Source of the DNA: Roseivirga sp. UBA6061
Lineage (GTDB): Bacteria; Bacteroidota; Bacteroidia; Cytophagales; Cyclobacteriaceae
Direction: 5' to 3'
NCBI GenBank assembly: GCA_002427745.1
Contig: DIYF01000043.1
Location: forward strand, 1-42,277
Length of the DNA stretch: 42,277 nucleotides
Positions 16,946 to 25,454 of this stretch are shown piece after piece. The first letter of the stretch is position 1; the number at the start of each line of letters is the position of its first letter. The translations under genes were made by a program, and so were the position numbers. Below the pieces are notes generated by a model. That model was not told the origin of the DNA, searched no databases, and saw only the letters and a list, made by a program, of their open reading frames with translations.

Positions 16946-18532
16946 TTACTTAGTGGTGAGTTTGAAAGACATTCCGTTCTTCTTTTCGTCTACCATTTTT
17001 TTCACGTCTTCCAGTAGCTGCTTGGCATCGTAGATGATTCCGTCTTTGATGGTGTATTTAACACCTCCCACGCGTGTCACTTCATTATCATCATTCAGTT
17101 TGAGGGCACCGGTACCATACAGCACCTTCAGGTTTTGAAGTGGGTTTTCTTCCAGAATAACAAAGTCTGCATACTTACCGACCTCCACGGTGCCTATTTT
17201 ATCATCCATACCAAGGGCTTCAGCCCCATTGAGCGTAGCCGACATGATTACTTCCAGCGGATGAAACCCGGCTTCTCTCAGCAGTTCTAACTCACGGATA
17301 TAGGCAAAACCATAAAGCTGATAAATGAATCCGGAATCAGAGCCTGCCGTGACGCGTCCACCGCGGTTTTTGTACTCGTTAATAAAGGTCATCCAGAGCT
17401 TGTAATTCTCCTTCCATTGCACCTCCTCTTCAGTGCCCCAATAGAACCAATACGAGCCATGCGATCTTCTGCTGGGTCTGTAGAATTCCCATAGAGACGG
17501 AAGTGTATAATCTTTATGCCATTCGGCAGTATAGGCTCTCATCAAATCTCTGCTTGCTTCATAAATGTTAAAAGTGGGGTCAATGGTGAAATCAAGGCTG
17601 ATCAACTCGTCCATCACTTTGTTCCAGTGATCAGAATAGGGCGGAGCGGCTTGTTTCCAGAGCCTTCCTGCTTCGCCAAAGCGATCCTGCTCATTGCGAT
17701 AATTGTAGTCCAGGCTGTAATTTTGAACTTTGCGGTCTGTAAAAAGGGCTTCGGGAAGGCCGTACCAGTGTTCCATGGAGGTAAGTCCTGCTCTCGCAGA
17801 GTTTAACACATTCCATCGCACTACGTCCATTTGCGCATGATGCATGGCAGAGCGGAGCCCCAGCTTTTTGTTTTCCTGTAGGGCTGCCTGCATAATGTCA
17901 GGAGCGGCACCGAAAAACTTAATACCGTCAGCTCCCTTGTCTGCATTTTCTCTCACCCAGGCACGTGCCATATCAGGGTTGGAAATTGTCTCCTTTGCTC
18001 CCTGCCCGAATGCTGTGTAAGCGAGAATTCTCGGGGCAGTAATGGTGTTTTTGATGCTTTTCTCTTTATGATCCAGTACCCATTTCAGGCCATTACCGGC
18101 TGATGGATCCCTGATTGTGGTGATGCCATGGGCCAGCCAAAGCTTGAAAACATACTCCGAGGGCGTTCCTTGTCCTGTGCCACCAATATGACCATGCATG
18201 TCTACAAAACCAGGCAAAAGGTACATGCCTTCAGCATCCAGCTCCTGATCTCCCGACCTGGCCTTGGGGCGATCCTGATCGCGTATAGGCAGACCTGGAT
18301 AACCTACACTATAGATGCCTTTGATGATGTTTTGCTCAACAACGATGTCTACCGGGCCGGTAGGAGGTGCACCGTTTCCATTGATGAGGGTGACTCCACG
18401 GATTATGAGTCTGCTAAAAGGCCCGTCTCCTTCGTTGCGTTTGGGTGCATCCGGGATTTGGGAAACAGCTATGGATGTAATAAAAAGTAAATAAGCCAGT
18501 AAAACACTGGCTCTTCTGATAAACAGCTCCAT
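16946..18532 (-). CDS. Secreted amidohydrolase family protein (imidazolonepropionase-like)
   Basis: A 528-residue protein from the ATG at 18532, chosen because it puts a clean signal peptide (MELFIRRASV... ending SIAVSQ) at the N-terminus; a start at 18574 would not. The amidohydrolase core shows YLLPGFVDMHGHIGG with the metal-binding HxH (His113, His115), a MHHAQMD segment and SMEHWYG, which are likely further metal ligands, and TAGSDSGF with the catalytic Asp near residue 410. It ends with the small beta-domain motif GTVEVGKYADFVIL. Related enzymes hydrolyse cyclic amides or C-terminal peptide bonds; the substrate here is not deducible. It is convergent with the SusCD operon and might act on the same nutrients, but this is speculation. 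Confidence 0.88.
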   Translation of the reverse strand: MELFIRRASVLLAYLLFITSIAVSQIPDAPKRNEGDGPFSRLIIRGVTLINGNGAPPTGPVDIVVEQNIIKGIYSVGYPGLPIRDQDRPKARSGDQELDAEGMYLLPGFVDMHGHIGGTGQGTPSEYVFKLWLAHGITTIRDPSAGNGLKWVLDHKEKSIKNTITAPRILAYTAFGQGAKETISNPDMARAWVRENADKGADGIKFFGAAPDIMQAALQENKKLGLRSAMHHAQMDVVRWNVLNSARAGLTSMEHWYGLPEALFTDRKVQNYSLDYNYRNEQDRFGEAGRLWKQAAPPYSDHWNKVMDELISLDFTIDPTFNIYEASRDLMRAYTAEWHKDYTLPSLWEFYRPSRRSHGSYWFYWGTEEEVQWKENYKLWMTFINEYKNRGGRVTAGSDSGFIYQLYGFAYIRELELLREAGFHPLEVIMSATLNGAEALGMDDKIGTVEVGKYADFVILEENPLQNLKVLYGTGALKLNDDNEVTRVGGVKYTIKDGIIYDAKQLLEDVKKMVDEKKNGMSFKLTTK

Positions 18533-18618
18533 CGTATTTGCGGTTGATTTTGTAAGAAGATAAGTATTTGCCAACCGCTTTACAAGATGGCTTTTATATG
18601 AGGTGACTGATTTTCCGG

Positions 18619-18990
18619 TCAGCTACTACGCCTCTTTACTTTCTTAATGAGCTTCGCGTCATAAGTCTGTCCTGCCAGACTGAACTTACCTTCTACAATG
18701 TTATTATTAAGAATTCCCTCATAGCTTGCTTGTGCCTGATTTGATTTCATTTTGAGAACACCTTCCGAAAATGAGATTTCATCTACTTTGAGCCCGAAAG
18801 CGTTTTGATCAGGACTGTCCATTGTAGCAGACAAAATTTCATTCTCATATTTGATATGAAAAACAACCTTAAAGGTCGATTCCTGCACTGAAATGCTACC
18901 TTCCCAGTTGCCTGCCACCTTGAGGTACTGGCTTTGGGCCATGGCATTGAAGCTTATCAGTGCTAAAAAAATGGTACAGAATAATTTCAT
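18619..18990 (-). CDS. Small secreted lipocalin-like protein
   Basis: A 123-residue protein with a signal peptide (residues 1-18, ending NAMAQ). The mature part, starting VAGNWEGSISVQESTFKVVF and containing ATMDSPDQNAFGLKVDEI, closely resembles the N-terminal beta-domain that precedes the catalytic domain in many secreted Bacteroidota alpha/beta hydrolases. Here the hydrolase is absent and the gene ends with a basic KKVKRRSS tail, so this is a free-standing version. It lies 86 nt upstream of the amidohydrolase gene on the same strand, and the two may be co-transcribed. Function unknown; a small-ligand-binding or pairing role is possible. Confidence 0.75.
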   Translation of the reverse strand: MKLFCTIFLALISFNAMAQSQYLKVAGNWEGSISVQESTFKVVFHIKYENEILSATMDSPDQNAFGLKVDEISFSEGVLKMKSNQAQASYEGILNNNIVEGKFSLAGQTYDAKLIKKVKRRSS

Positions 18991-19037
18991 GATGTTATCT
19001 GTTTTCTCAATGTTGAAATATCAGGTATGCAAGCTAC

Positions 19038-19045
19038 CAAAAATA
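19038..19045 (-). promoter_or_regulatory. Possible -7 box of the lipocalin-like gene
   Basis: The reverse strand reads TATTTTTG, an exact TAnnTTTG, 47 nt before the ATG at 18990. No matching -33 TTG at 17-23 nt is visible, so this is a weak call. Confidence 0.3.
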
Positions 19046-19090
19046 TGCCAATTGTCGTTTTGACTGATGTTTGGTGCAACAGATATTGAA

Positions 19091-21628
19091 TCAGTTTACT
19101 TCACTTCTCAGCACTTCCAGAGGTGGTCTGCTTAAAATACCACGACTATTGAAGAGCCCGATGATAATGGTCAGTCCTGTGATCGCCACATAAACACCCA
19201 CTATTGGTAAAACATTGGGTACAAATTCTGACTCAAAAGAGAAGTAAGCCAGTGCCCAGCTGCCTGTCAGGGCGAGAATAATGCCTGACAGTGATGCCAG
19301 ACTGCCCAGGAAAAAGTACTCCAGGGTATTGATGGTAAGGATTTGCTTTTTGCTTCCACCAATAGTTCTCAGCAGTATGCTTTCTTTAATTCTTTGGTAT
19401 TTGGATAAGATGACCGAACCCGTCAGAACGAGCAGGCCTGTAATGATGCTGAAGAGCGCCATAAACCGAATTACGAAAGATATTTTGCTCAGAATATCGT
19501 CAACAGTATTGAGGATGAGACCGATATCGATAACAGATACATTGGGATAGTTCTTAACGATTTCACGCTGATAGGTAGCCCCTGATTCAGTGGAACTCAC
19601 CCGTGTGATCAAAACATGAAATTGTGGTGCCGGCTCCAATACATTTTCCGGGAATAAAACCAGAAAATTGGTTTGCACCCGGTTCCAGTCGATTTCCCTG
19701 AGGCCTCCTACATATGTTTTGATAGGTACGCCCTGTACATTCCATTGGAGCTCATCTCCGATCTTAATATGCTGCCCTTCTGCAAACCCCTGATCAATGG
19801 TAACGAAAATGGAGTCTGTGGGAGTCGATACTTTGCGCAGTTCTCCCTCTATCAACTGCTCAGACTCGATAAGACTATCCCGATAAGTAACTCTGAATTC
19901 ACGATTGAACAGAAAGTTTCGATACTCTATGGTGCTGTCTGCCATGGCCTGCTTCTGAGTGATGCCATTGATGGTCTGCAAACGCATAGTAACAATAGGT
20001 ACCTGCTGTAAAACGGGCAGCCCTGCTTCTTTGGTAAAAGCAGCAATCTGATCTTTTTGCGAGCTTTGAATGTCGAAGAGCATCATGTTGGGGCGATCAT
20101 TATCCGTGGTAATTTCTACCTGGCTGATGAGCAATCCCTGAATAAAATAGAGCGTAGTGATGAGAGCTGTGCCCAGGCCTATAGACGCAATCAGAATAGA
20201 AGTCTGGTTATTGGGCCTGTATAGATTGGCAAGGCTCTGACGCCAGGCAAAACTCCAGCTTGCCGGGAAAAAACGCTTGACGACCCACATAGCTAATCGG
20301 GCAATAAGGGCCAGAAATCCAAAGGCCAGCACAATAAACAGCGTGAAAACCAGGCTGTCTCCGATGCTTTGAATCTGGATATAAGCGAAAACCACAACGA
20401 ACAAAATAATGCCCAGGTAAACGAGCCATCTCAAAGGGTCTCGGTAAGATCCTGTGTCGGTAGAGGTGTTGCGCAGCGTAATGAGGGGGGAGGCCTTTCT
20501 GACTCCCAAAAGTGGATTGAGGGCAAAAAGCACAGATATAATCAGGCCAATGACAACCCCGCTTAAAATCGACTTCCAGGATATTGCCAGGTTTACCTCA
20601 ACGGGAAGGAAATCGGCAAACACCTTGGGCAGAATGGTCTGGATAAGCGTACCGGCCAATGCTCCCAAAACCGATCCGATAAGACCAATAATAGCTATCT
20701 GAATCAGGTAGATCATGAAAGTATCAGTACCACGAGCTCCCAGGCAGCGAAGTATGGCTACGGTTTTTATTTTCTCTTTAATGTAGATATGTACAGCACT
20801 GGCTACTCCCACACAGCCCAGTAACAGTGCTACAAATGCCACAAGATTCAGAAAGCTCTGAAGGTCTTCAAAGGTTCGTCCTGTGTCCTGCTTACGCTCT
20901 TCTACTGAATCAGCACTGATACCATCCAGTCTTAGTTGTTCACGATCTTTCTCAAAACGAGCGTCCAGGTCATAGTCATCCGGAAGGTTATTGAGCTTGT
21001 AAAACCTGCGATAGAAAACCCGGCTTCCTTTCTGAATCAGTTTGGTGTCATCCAGATAATCCATAGGGATATAAACAGCCGGAGCAATCAGTGTAGCGGC
21101 AATAGACTGGGAGGGTGAACTGATCAACTGTCCTTCAATGACAAATGTCTGCCGGCCTATTCTTACCGAGTCACCAACGGCCACATCATATTGGATCATG
21201 ATGCTCTTGTCCACCAATGCTTTCGGGCCTCCCTTCCGGAAGCTCCTGGCCGCAGATTCAGGGTAAGACTCCATCTCCCCGTAATAGGGGAATTCTCCTT
21301 CCAGTGCTCTCACATCGACCAGGCGACTCTCCTGGTTCTTAGGGAAGAAAATCATACTGGCGAAGCTGTTTTCATAAGAAACCTCGTAATCCAGCGAGTC
21401 TATAAAGTCATATTGGTAGTCCGGTTTATTGGAGGCCAGCTCTACGTCTGCTCCGAGTAGTTCTTTGGCCTGGCCATTGATATCGTCCTTCAGGTTTTCA
21501 CCAAAGGAGTTGATGGCGACCAGAGCAGCAATCCCCAGGATGATCGAGGAAATAAACAGAAGAAGCCTGGATTTGCTTTTGCGGCTATCCCGCCAGGCCA
21601 TAAGAAGCAGCCACTTGAATTTATTCAA
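19091..21628 (-). CDS. ABC transporter permease, YbbP-like
   Basis: An 845-residue inner-membrane protein. It starts FKWLLLMAWRDSRKSKSRLLLF with the first membrane helix, then a large periplasmic domain (about 45-250). FtsX block one (about 255-380) includes KIKTVAILRCLGARGTDTF, a second helix bundle lies at about 395-505, a second periplasmic domain follows, and the last FtsX block (about 715-835) includes RIKESILLRTIGGSKKQIL. The layout and length match YbbP-type permeases. The start overlaps the ATPase gene by 8 nt, and a tesA-like esterase gene is divergent, the same trio as E. coli tesA-ybbA-ybbP. The transported molecule is not established for this family; a lipid or lipoprotein is plausible. 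Confidence 0.92.
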   Translation of the reverse strand: MNKFKWLLLMAWRDSRKSKSRLLLFISSIILGIAALVAINSFGENLKDDINGQAKELLGADVELASNKPDYQYDFIDSLDYEVSYENSFASMIFFPKNQESRLVDVRALEGEFPYYGEMESYPESAARSFRKGGPKALVDKSIMIQYDVAVGDSVRIGRQTFVIEGQLISSPSQSIAATLIAPAVYIPMDYLDDTKLIQKGSRVFYRRFYKLNNLPDDYDLDARFEKDREQLRLDGISADSVEERKQDTGRTFEDLQSFLNLVAFVALLLGCVGVASAVHIYIKEKIKTVAILRCLGARGTDTFMIYLIQIAIIGLIGSVLGALAGTLIQTILPKVFADFLPVEVNLAISWKSILSGVVIGLIISVLFALNPLLGVRKASPLITLRNTSTDTGSYRDPLRWLVYLGIILFVVVFAYIQIQSIGDSLVFTLFIVLAFGFLALIARLAMWVVKRFFPASWSFAWRQSLANLYRPNNQTSILIASIGLGTALITTLYFIQGLLISQVEITTDNDRPNMMLFDIQSSQKDQIAAFTKEAGLPVLQQVPIVTMRLQTINGITQKQAMADSTIEYRNFLFNREFRVTYRDSLIESEQLIEGELRKVSTPTDSIFVTIDQGFAEGQHIKIGDELQWNVQGVPIKTYVGGLREIDWNRVQTNFLVLFPENVLEPAPQFHVLITRVSSTESGATYQREIVKNYPNVSVIDIGLILNTVDDILSKISFVIRFMALFSIITGLLVLTGSVILSKYQRIKESILLRTIGGSKKQILTINTLEYFFLGSLASLSGIILALTGSWALAYFSFESEFVPNVLPIVGVYVAITGLTIIIGLFNSRGILSRPPLEVLRSEVN

Positions 21629-22340
21629 CGCTCAGGGAGTTTTCGTTTTCAGTAGTGTTTTGAGTCAGCGTGTCGGATACGACCTGCCCGCCCTTGATAC
21701 GGATGATGCGTTCTGTTTTACCGGCAAGCTCCAGGTCATGAGTAACGAGCACGAGGGTAGTGCCGGCCTCTTTGTTGAGGTCAAAAAGGAGCTCTTCTAC
21801 CTTTAGCGAGGTTTCTTCATCCAGGTTACCGGTGGGTTCATCGGCAAAGAGTATTTTCGGTTTATTGGAAAAGGCCCGGGCAATGGAGATGCGCTGCTGC
21901 TCACCGCCAGACAGCTGGGTGGGATAGTGGTCATGACGGTCAGCCAGTCCTACTCTTTCTAATAGCTCCATGGCGCTGGCTTTGATGCGCTTCTCTCCCC
22001 TGAGTTCCATGGGTACCATCACATTTTCCAGGGCTGTCAGCGTGGGTAGCAACTGGAAGTTCTGAAAAACAAAGCCCACGTATTTATTGCGAACAGCTGC
22101 GCGCTGGTCCTCATTCATCTTGTCAAAACTATTGCCATTCAAAGTGACTGACCCTGAGCTGGAATGATCTAAGCCGGCACACAAGCCCAGTAAGGTTGTT
22201 TTGCCACTGCCTGAGGGGCCTACAATGGAGAAAGTATCACCTGATTGAATTTCAAAACTAATGTTGGAGAGTACCGTTAGCTCTTTGGACCCACTTTTGT
22301 AGGTCTTTGTGAGGTCTCTGACCTCAAGTATTTGCGCCAT
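21621..22340 (-). CDS. ABC transporter ATP-binding protein, YbbA/LolD-like
   Basis: A 239-residue ATPase with Walker [12 protein letters not shown] (41-51), Q-loop [10 protein letters not shown], signature LSGGEQQR (143-150), Walker [10 protein letters not shown] and the switch His in LVLVTHD. It belongs to the MacB/LolD/FtsE group that drives FtsX-type permeases without moving substrate through the membrane. It overlaps the permease gene by 8 nt, indicating translational coupling and a working pair. The start at 22340 is 82 nt from the divergent esterase gene. Confidence 0.95.
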   Translation of the reverse strand: MAQILEVRDLTKTYKSGSKELTVLSNISFEIQSGDTFSIVGPSGSGKTTLLGLCAGLDHSSSGSVTLNGNSFDKMNEDQRAAVRNKYVGFVFQNFQLLPTLTALENVMVPMELRGEKRIKASAMELLERVGLADRHDHYPTQLSGGEQQRISIARAFSNKPKILFADEPTGNLDEETSLKVEELLFDLNKEAGTTLVLVTHDLELAGKTERIIRIKGGQVVSDTLTQNTTENENSLSVE

Positions 22341-22422
22341 GTGATTTGTTAATAGTATGGTATATTGAAGACGAAAAAGTCTGAGTAATGTTTATAGTTA
22401 GTACAGATAACCCATTAAACCA

Positions 22423-23067
22423 ATGCATTTGTTTCTGAAAAGCGTTTTGACACTGACTGTTTTGCTGGCTTCGGCCGGCCATGTGCTGGTTCCGGATCAG
22501 GACGATAAGAAGAAGATTGTCTTCTTTGGAGACAGCCTTACTGCCGGTTACGGGTTGACTATGCAGGATGCTTTTCCTCATATTATTCAGCAACGGATCG
22601 ACTCCTTAGGGCTGCCTTACCAGGTAGTGAATGCAGGTTTGAGTGGAGAGACCACTGCCGGGGGAATCAACCGTATTGACTGGATACTGAAGAGCAAACC
22701 AGACATTTTTATCCTTGAACTGGGTGCTAACGATGGATTGCGAGGCCTCAGCCCTGATGAAACTAAAAAGAACCTCAGAGGCATGATTGACAAAGTGAAA
22801 GCCAGTAATCCTGACGTAGTGGTGTTGCTGGCAGGCATGCAGATGTTTCCGAATATGGGGCAGGAATATACCGAGCAGTTCAAAGAAGCTTTTCCCCTCG
22901 TAGCCAAAGAGAAAGAGGTTAAATTGATCCCCTTTATTCTTGAAGGAGTTGGAGGAGATGAAAGTCTGAACCAGGCAGATGGTATTCATCCGAATATTGA
23001 AGGGCATAAAATTGTGGCCGAGACAGTCTGGAGCTATCTAAAACCCTACCTGAAATCAGCGCCTTAA
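22423..23067 (+). CDS. tesA: Arylesterase/lysophospholipase, TesA-like SGNH hydrolase
   Basis: A 214-residue protein with a hydrophobic N-terminal signal (about 1-20) and all SGNH blocks: block I FFGDSLTAGYGL with the catalytic Ser, block II Gly in VVNAGLSGET, block III GANDGLRG with Asn, and block V DGIHPN with the Asp/His pair. This matches periplasmic TesA (thioesterase I/lysophospholipase L1), about 180-210 residues in other bacteria. It is transcribed away from a YbbA/YbbP pair, a conserved neighbourhood that suggests a shared role in envelope lipid handling. Its last 12 bases overlap the end of the convergent gene. Confidence 0.92.
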   Translation: MHLFLKSVLTLTVLLASAGHVLVPDQDDKKKIVFFGDSLTAGYGLTMQDAFPHIIQQRIDSLGLPYQVVNAGLSGETTAGGINRIDWILKSKPDIFILELGANDGLRGLSPDETKKNLRGMIDKVKASNPDVVVLLAGMQMFPNMGQEYTEQFKEAFPLVAKEKEVKLIPFILEGVGGDESLNQADGIHPNIEGHKIVAETVWSYLKPYLKSAP

Positions 23068-23814
23068 AAAGGCATAATACCGATCCAGTAACCGGGCTGT
23101 GATCTGATACTCATTAGAGCGAAGCAGTTCGCCTTCTGTAAAATTGCAGAACTCCATGAACTCATCAATTACACGATCATCAATTCCGGTAACTCTCTTG
23201 ACGATGTCCTTATTATAAATGGCATTGATCTGAGCATCTCGCTTTTTACGAAAGTCGATATCTGCCTGCATCTCGCGTATTTTCTTTTGCTGCTGCAATT
23301 TTTTGTCAAACACATTCAGCAAGCCATAAATACCTACACCATTGCCGTCAACCACTACCTGGGGCTTCGACCAGTCCCTTGGATTATCTGTGGGTTTAGG
23401 TAGCCCTACAATCTCAATAGGTTCTCCTTTCTTCCTTCTCAGGTAGAAGTCTTCACCAATATGAAAAACCACTACGGAATCGAGTTCATATATCGCTGGA
23501 ATCATGAAAAGGACGAGAGGTTCCTTGTCAATAGTAGCCTTAAGTTCCTCGGTCACCAGCAGAGTTATCGGTTCATAACCGATAGAAGTGAACTGGAGCT
23601 CATCCCCGATATTCACAGGAGCTTTAAATTCCCCCAGCTGATTCCCGCTCGTGCCGGTTTTCTTGTTTACGATCAATATGGTGGCGAGAGGAACGGGCTC
23701 TTTCGTCTCTGCGTCCAACAGCTTTCCCTGTAGCATAAATGCCTCTTCCTGCTGCGCAAAAACTGTCAGCGAAAGCAGTGAGCTGAGTATAGAAATGAGA
23801 AAAACCCTCGACAT
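23056..23814 (-). CDS. Secreted CarboxypepD_reg-like domain protein
   Basis: A 252-residue protein with a signal peptide (residues 1-20, ending SLTVFAQ). Residues about 28-100 form a carboxypeptidase-regulatory-like beta-sandwich: LQGKLLDAETKEPVPLATILIV, then LGEFKAPVNIGDELQFTSIGYEPI. The rest (about 125-252) is charged and mostly helical, with KKLQQQKKIREMQADIDFRK likely coiled coil. The type is common in Bacteroidota as a periplasmic or outer-membrane-associated protein of unknown role; no barrel follows, so it is not a TonB receptor. It ends inside the last codons of the convergent esterase gene (12-bp overlap). Confidence 0.82.
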   Translation of the reverse strand: MSRVFLISILSSLLSLTVFAQQEEAFMLQGKLLDAETKEPVPLATILIVNKKTGTSGNQLGEFKAPVNIGDELQFTSIGYEPITLLVTEELKATIDKEPLVLFMIPAIYELDSVVVFHIGEDFYLRRKKGEPIEIVGLPKPTDNPRDWSKPQVVVDGNGVGIYGLLNVFDKKLQQQKKIREMQADIDFRKKRDAQINAIYNKDIVKRVTGIDDRVIDEFMEFCNFTEGELLRSNEYQITARLLDRYYAFLRR

Positions 23815-23867
23815 TATACAGTGAATAACTACGAAGGACGGATTTACCCTATAGAGATAGAAGAACT

Positions 23868-24260
23868 TTAACCTTTTTTAACCTGATCTTTTTGGGTGGT
23901 TTGTCGGTTGAGAAACCCTGCAAAAAAAAGCGTCATTCCGATGACCAGCATAGAGGCCAACAGCACAAAGGTGAACTTGTTGCTCAGACCAAAGCCCAGC
24001 GAAGGGAACTCCAGGCCTGTAGCCGTCCTATCCGAGAGCACCTTTTCTCCAAAAAAGATAAAGTAGGCACTGGGCGCGATAAAGAGAAAGCCCATAAGGA
24101 TCAGGATCCATTTCGGAGCCCTTGCCGGTTCGGTTTTCTTCTTTTCGAAAGCTTCAATTTTGGAGAGAACAGAGGCATTGAAATCAGCCGATGGCTCTTC
24201 CAGTCCGTCAGACTTCAACAGGGCCTGCAGTTCTTTATCCGATATATCAAATTCTTTCAT
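23868..24260 (-). CDS. Small two-helix membrane protein, putative anti-sigma factor
   Basis: A 130-residue protein whose ATGA start overlaps the stop of the sigma-factor gene by 4 nt. The N-terminal 45 residues (KEFDISDKELQALLKSDGLE...) are acidic and helical and likely cytoplasmic; two membrane helices follow at about 48-70 and 93-113, with a short basic tail. There is no zinc-binding HxxxCxxC motif, so it is not a ZAS-type anti-sigma. Anti-sigma function is inferred from the operon and topology only. Confidence 0.72.
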   Translation of the reverse strand: MKEFDISDKELQALLKSDGLEEPSADFNASVLSKIEAFEKKKTEPARAPKWILILMGFLFIAPSAYFIFFGEKVLSDRTATGLEFPSLGFGLSNKFTFVLLASMLVIGMTLFFAGFLNRQTTQKDQVKKG

Positions 24261-24847
24261 AATAATTCCCTTACTTCATGGTCCAACAATCCTTCCAGTG
24301 CTTTAAGCAATCGCTTTCTTGCTCTGAACAGTCTTACTTTAACGTTTGACAATTCCCAGGTAGTGATCTCACAAATCTCCTGTAGCGATCGCTCATTCAG
24401 ATAGAACAAAGTGATCACTACCTGATCTTCCCTGGAAAGTCGGTTCAACGCCTGTTTAATATAGCTGGAACGCTCCTGCTTTTGAAGCTTACGCCATTCG
24501 TTGTCTGACTCGCTGTAAGAGCTCAGATTGTCCTCCTGATTAAATTCTGAGTCGTCAATCGGCAGCTTCTTTTTTCTCAGTTTGGTCAGTGCCGTATTAT
24601 ACACGATGGTATACAGCCAGGTTGAGAACTTGGATTTGCCTTCGAACTGGCTGATTTTCTTGTAAGCTTTTAGGAAAGCATCCTGAGTTACCTCTTCAGC
24701 GTCTTCTCTGCTCTTCATAAGCTTCAGCGCCAGGGTAAAAGCCATGCTTTTGTACTCGTCAATCAGTACATTGAATGCAGCTGTATCACCCTCTTTTACC
24801 TTGGCAATAATCAGCTCCATTGCATATTTCTCATTCTGTTCCAGCAT
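24257..24847 (-). CDS. ECF-type RNA polymerase sigma factor
   Basis: A 196-residue protein from the ATG at 24847. An open frame continues to 25075 but that part has no sigma similarity and would overlap the divergent gene; an ATG at 24820 is an alternative. Region 2 (about 25-95) includes AFTLALKLMKSREDAEEVTQ, DAFLKAYKKISQFEGKSKFS and TWLYTIVYNTALTKLRKKK. Region 4 (about 135-185) includes LSREDQVVITLFYLNERSLQ and WELSNVKVRLFRARKRLL. The sequence is typical of group-4 sigma-70 factors, and the coupled downstream gene may encode its membrane anti-sigma. Target promoters are unknown. Confidence 0.92.
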   Translation of the reverse strand: MLEQNEKYAMELIIAKVKEGDTAAFNVLIDEYKSMAFTLALKLMKSREDAEEVTQDAFLKAYKKISQFEGKSKFSTWLYTIVYNTALTKLRKKKLPIDDSEFNQEDNLSSYSESDNEWRKLQKQERSSYIKQALNRLSREDQVVITLFYLNERSLQEICEITTWELSNVKVRLFRARKRLLKALEGLLDHEVRELL

Positions 24848-24877
24848 TTGCCCATGTGACTCAGTCTGTGGCCGGCA

Positions 24878-24923
24878 GGTTACAGCCACTGATAAAAATA
24901 AATTACAAAAAGTTATTGTAACC
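24878..24923. promoter_or_regulatory. Inverted-repeat half-sites in the sigma/DUF6249 divergent region
   Basis: GGTTACA (24878-24884) and TGTAACC (24917-24923) form outer arms, and a nearer TTACAA (24903-24908) pairs with TTGTAA (24916-24921) across 7 nt. The reverse strand also reads TAACTTTT (24915-24908), a near-match to a -7 box. The three half-sites between two divergent genes could be an operator or a regulated promoter. Confidence 0.3.
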
Positions 24924-24985
24924 TCATTTTCAACCAGGTGGTCATAGCTCCTGAAATCAATTTTGAAACAATTAAAATCAGAGAT

Positions 24986-25348
24986 ATGAATGACGGAGCA
25001 GTATTTGGAATTTTCTTTTTCAGCGTAATCGCGTTGATCTTCGGAACGGTATATTACTACTTGCAAACGAGACACAAGGAGAGGTTGTCGTTAATTGAGA
25101 ATGGGGCAGAGGCAAAACTGTTCAGCAGAGAGCCGGGTAAGCGAAACTATTTCTTTGCCATGATGATTGGGGTTGTGTTCATCTGCCTTGCTTTGGGAAT
25201 CATCTTTGGCGTCTTGCTGGATGATCATGTTTTTACGGACTACTATGATCGCGAAAACCCTGCTCCCTACTTTATCAGTATCTTCTTCTTTATCGGAGTT
25301 GGCTTTATCTCCACTTTCGTCTTGCACAAAAAACTAAACCCTCAATAG
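24986..25348 (+). CDS. Small membrane protein, DUF6249-like
   Basis: A 120-residue protein from the ATG at 24986 (a start at 24938 would add 16 polar residues). It has one N-terminal membrane helix (about 5-27) and two more at about 55-78 and 92-113. The segment HKERLSLIENGAEAKLF after the first helix is the recognisable signature of a family of small Bacteroidota membrane proteins. Function unknown. It is divergent from the ECF sigma gene and ends before a clear terminator. Confidence 0.8.
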   Translation: MNDGAVFGIFFFSVIALIFGTVYYYLQTRHKERLSLIENGAEAKLFSREPGKRNYFFAMMIGVVFICLALGIIFGVLLDDHVFTDYYDRENPAPYFISIFFFIGVGFISTFVLHKKLNPQ

Positions 25349-25422
25349 GGCTTGAGCACCCTGTTTTGCCTGTTCTCAGACAATAGCTTGCTGTTGTCTG
25401 TTTCGGGTTTGAGTTGATTGAC

Positions 25423-25452
25423 AACCCGCTGCCTGATGGTAGCGGGTTTTTT
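25423..25452 (+). terminator. Terminator after the DUF6249-like gene
   Basis: AACCCGCT (25423-25430) pairs with AGCGGGTT (25441-25448) around a 10-nt loop, followed by four Ts. It ends just before the stop codon of the convergent comM gene. Confidence 0.85.
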
Positions 25453-25454
25453 AT

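Noticed and set aside
24848..25075. N-terminal extension of the ECF sigma factor frame
   Set aside because: The added 76 residues have no sigma similarity, cover the start region and inverted repeats of the divergent gene, and are better read as its upstream DNA.
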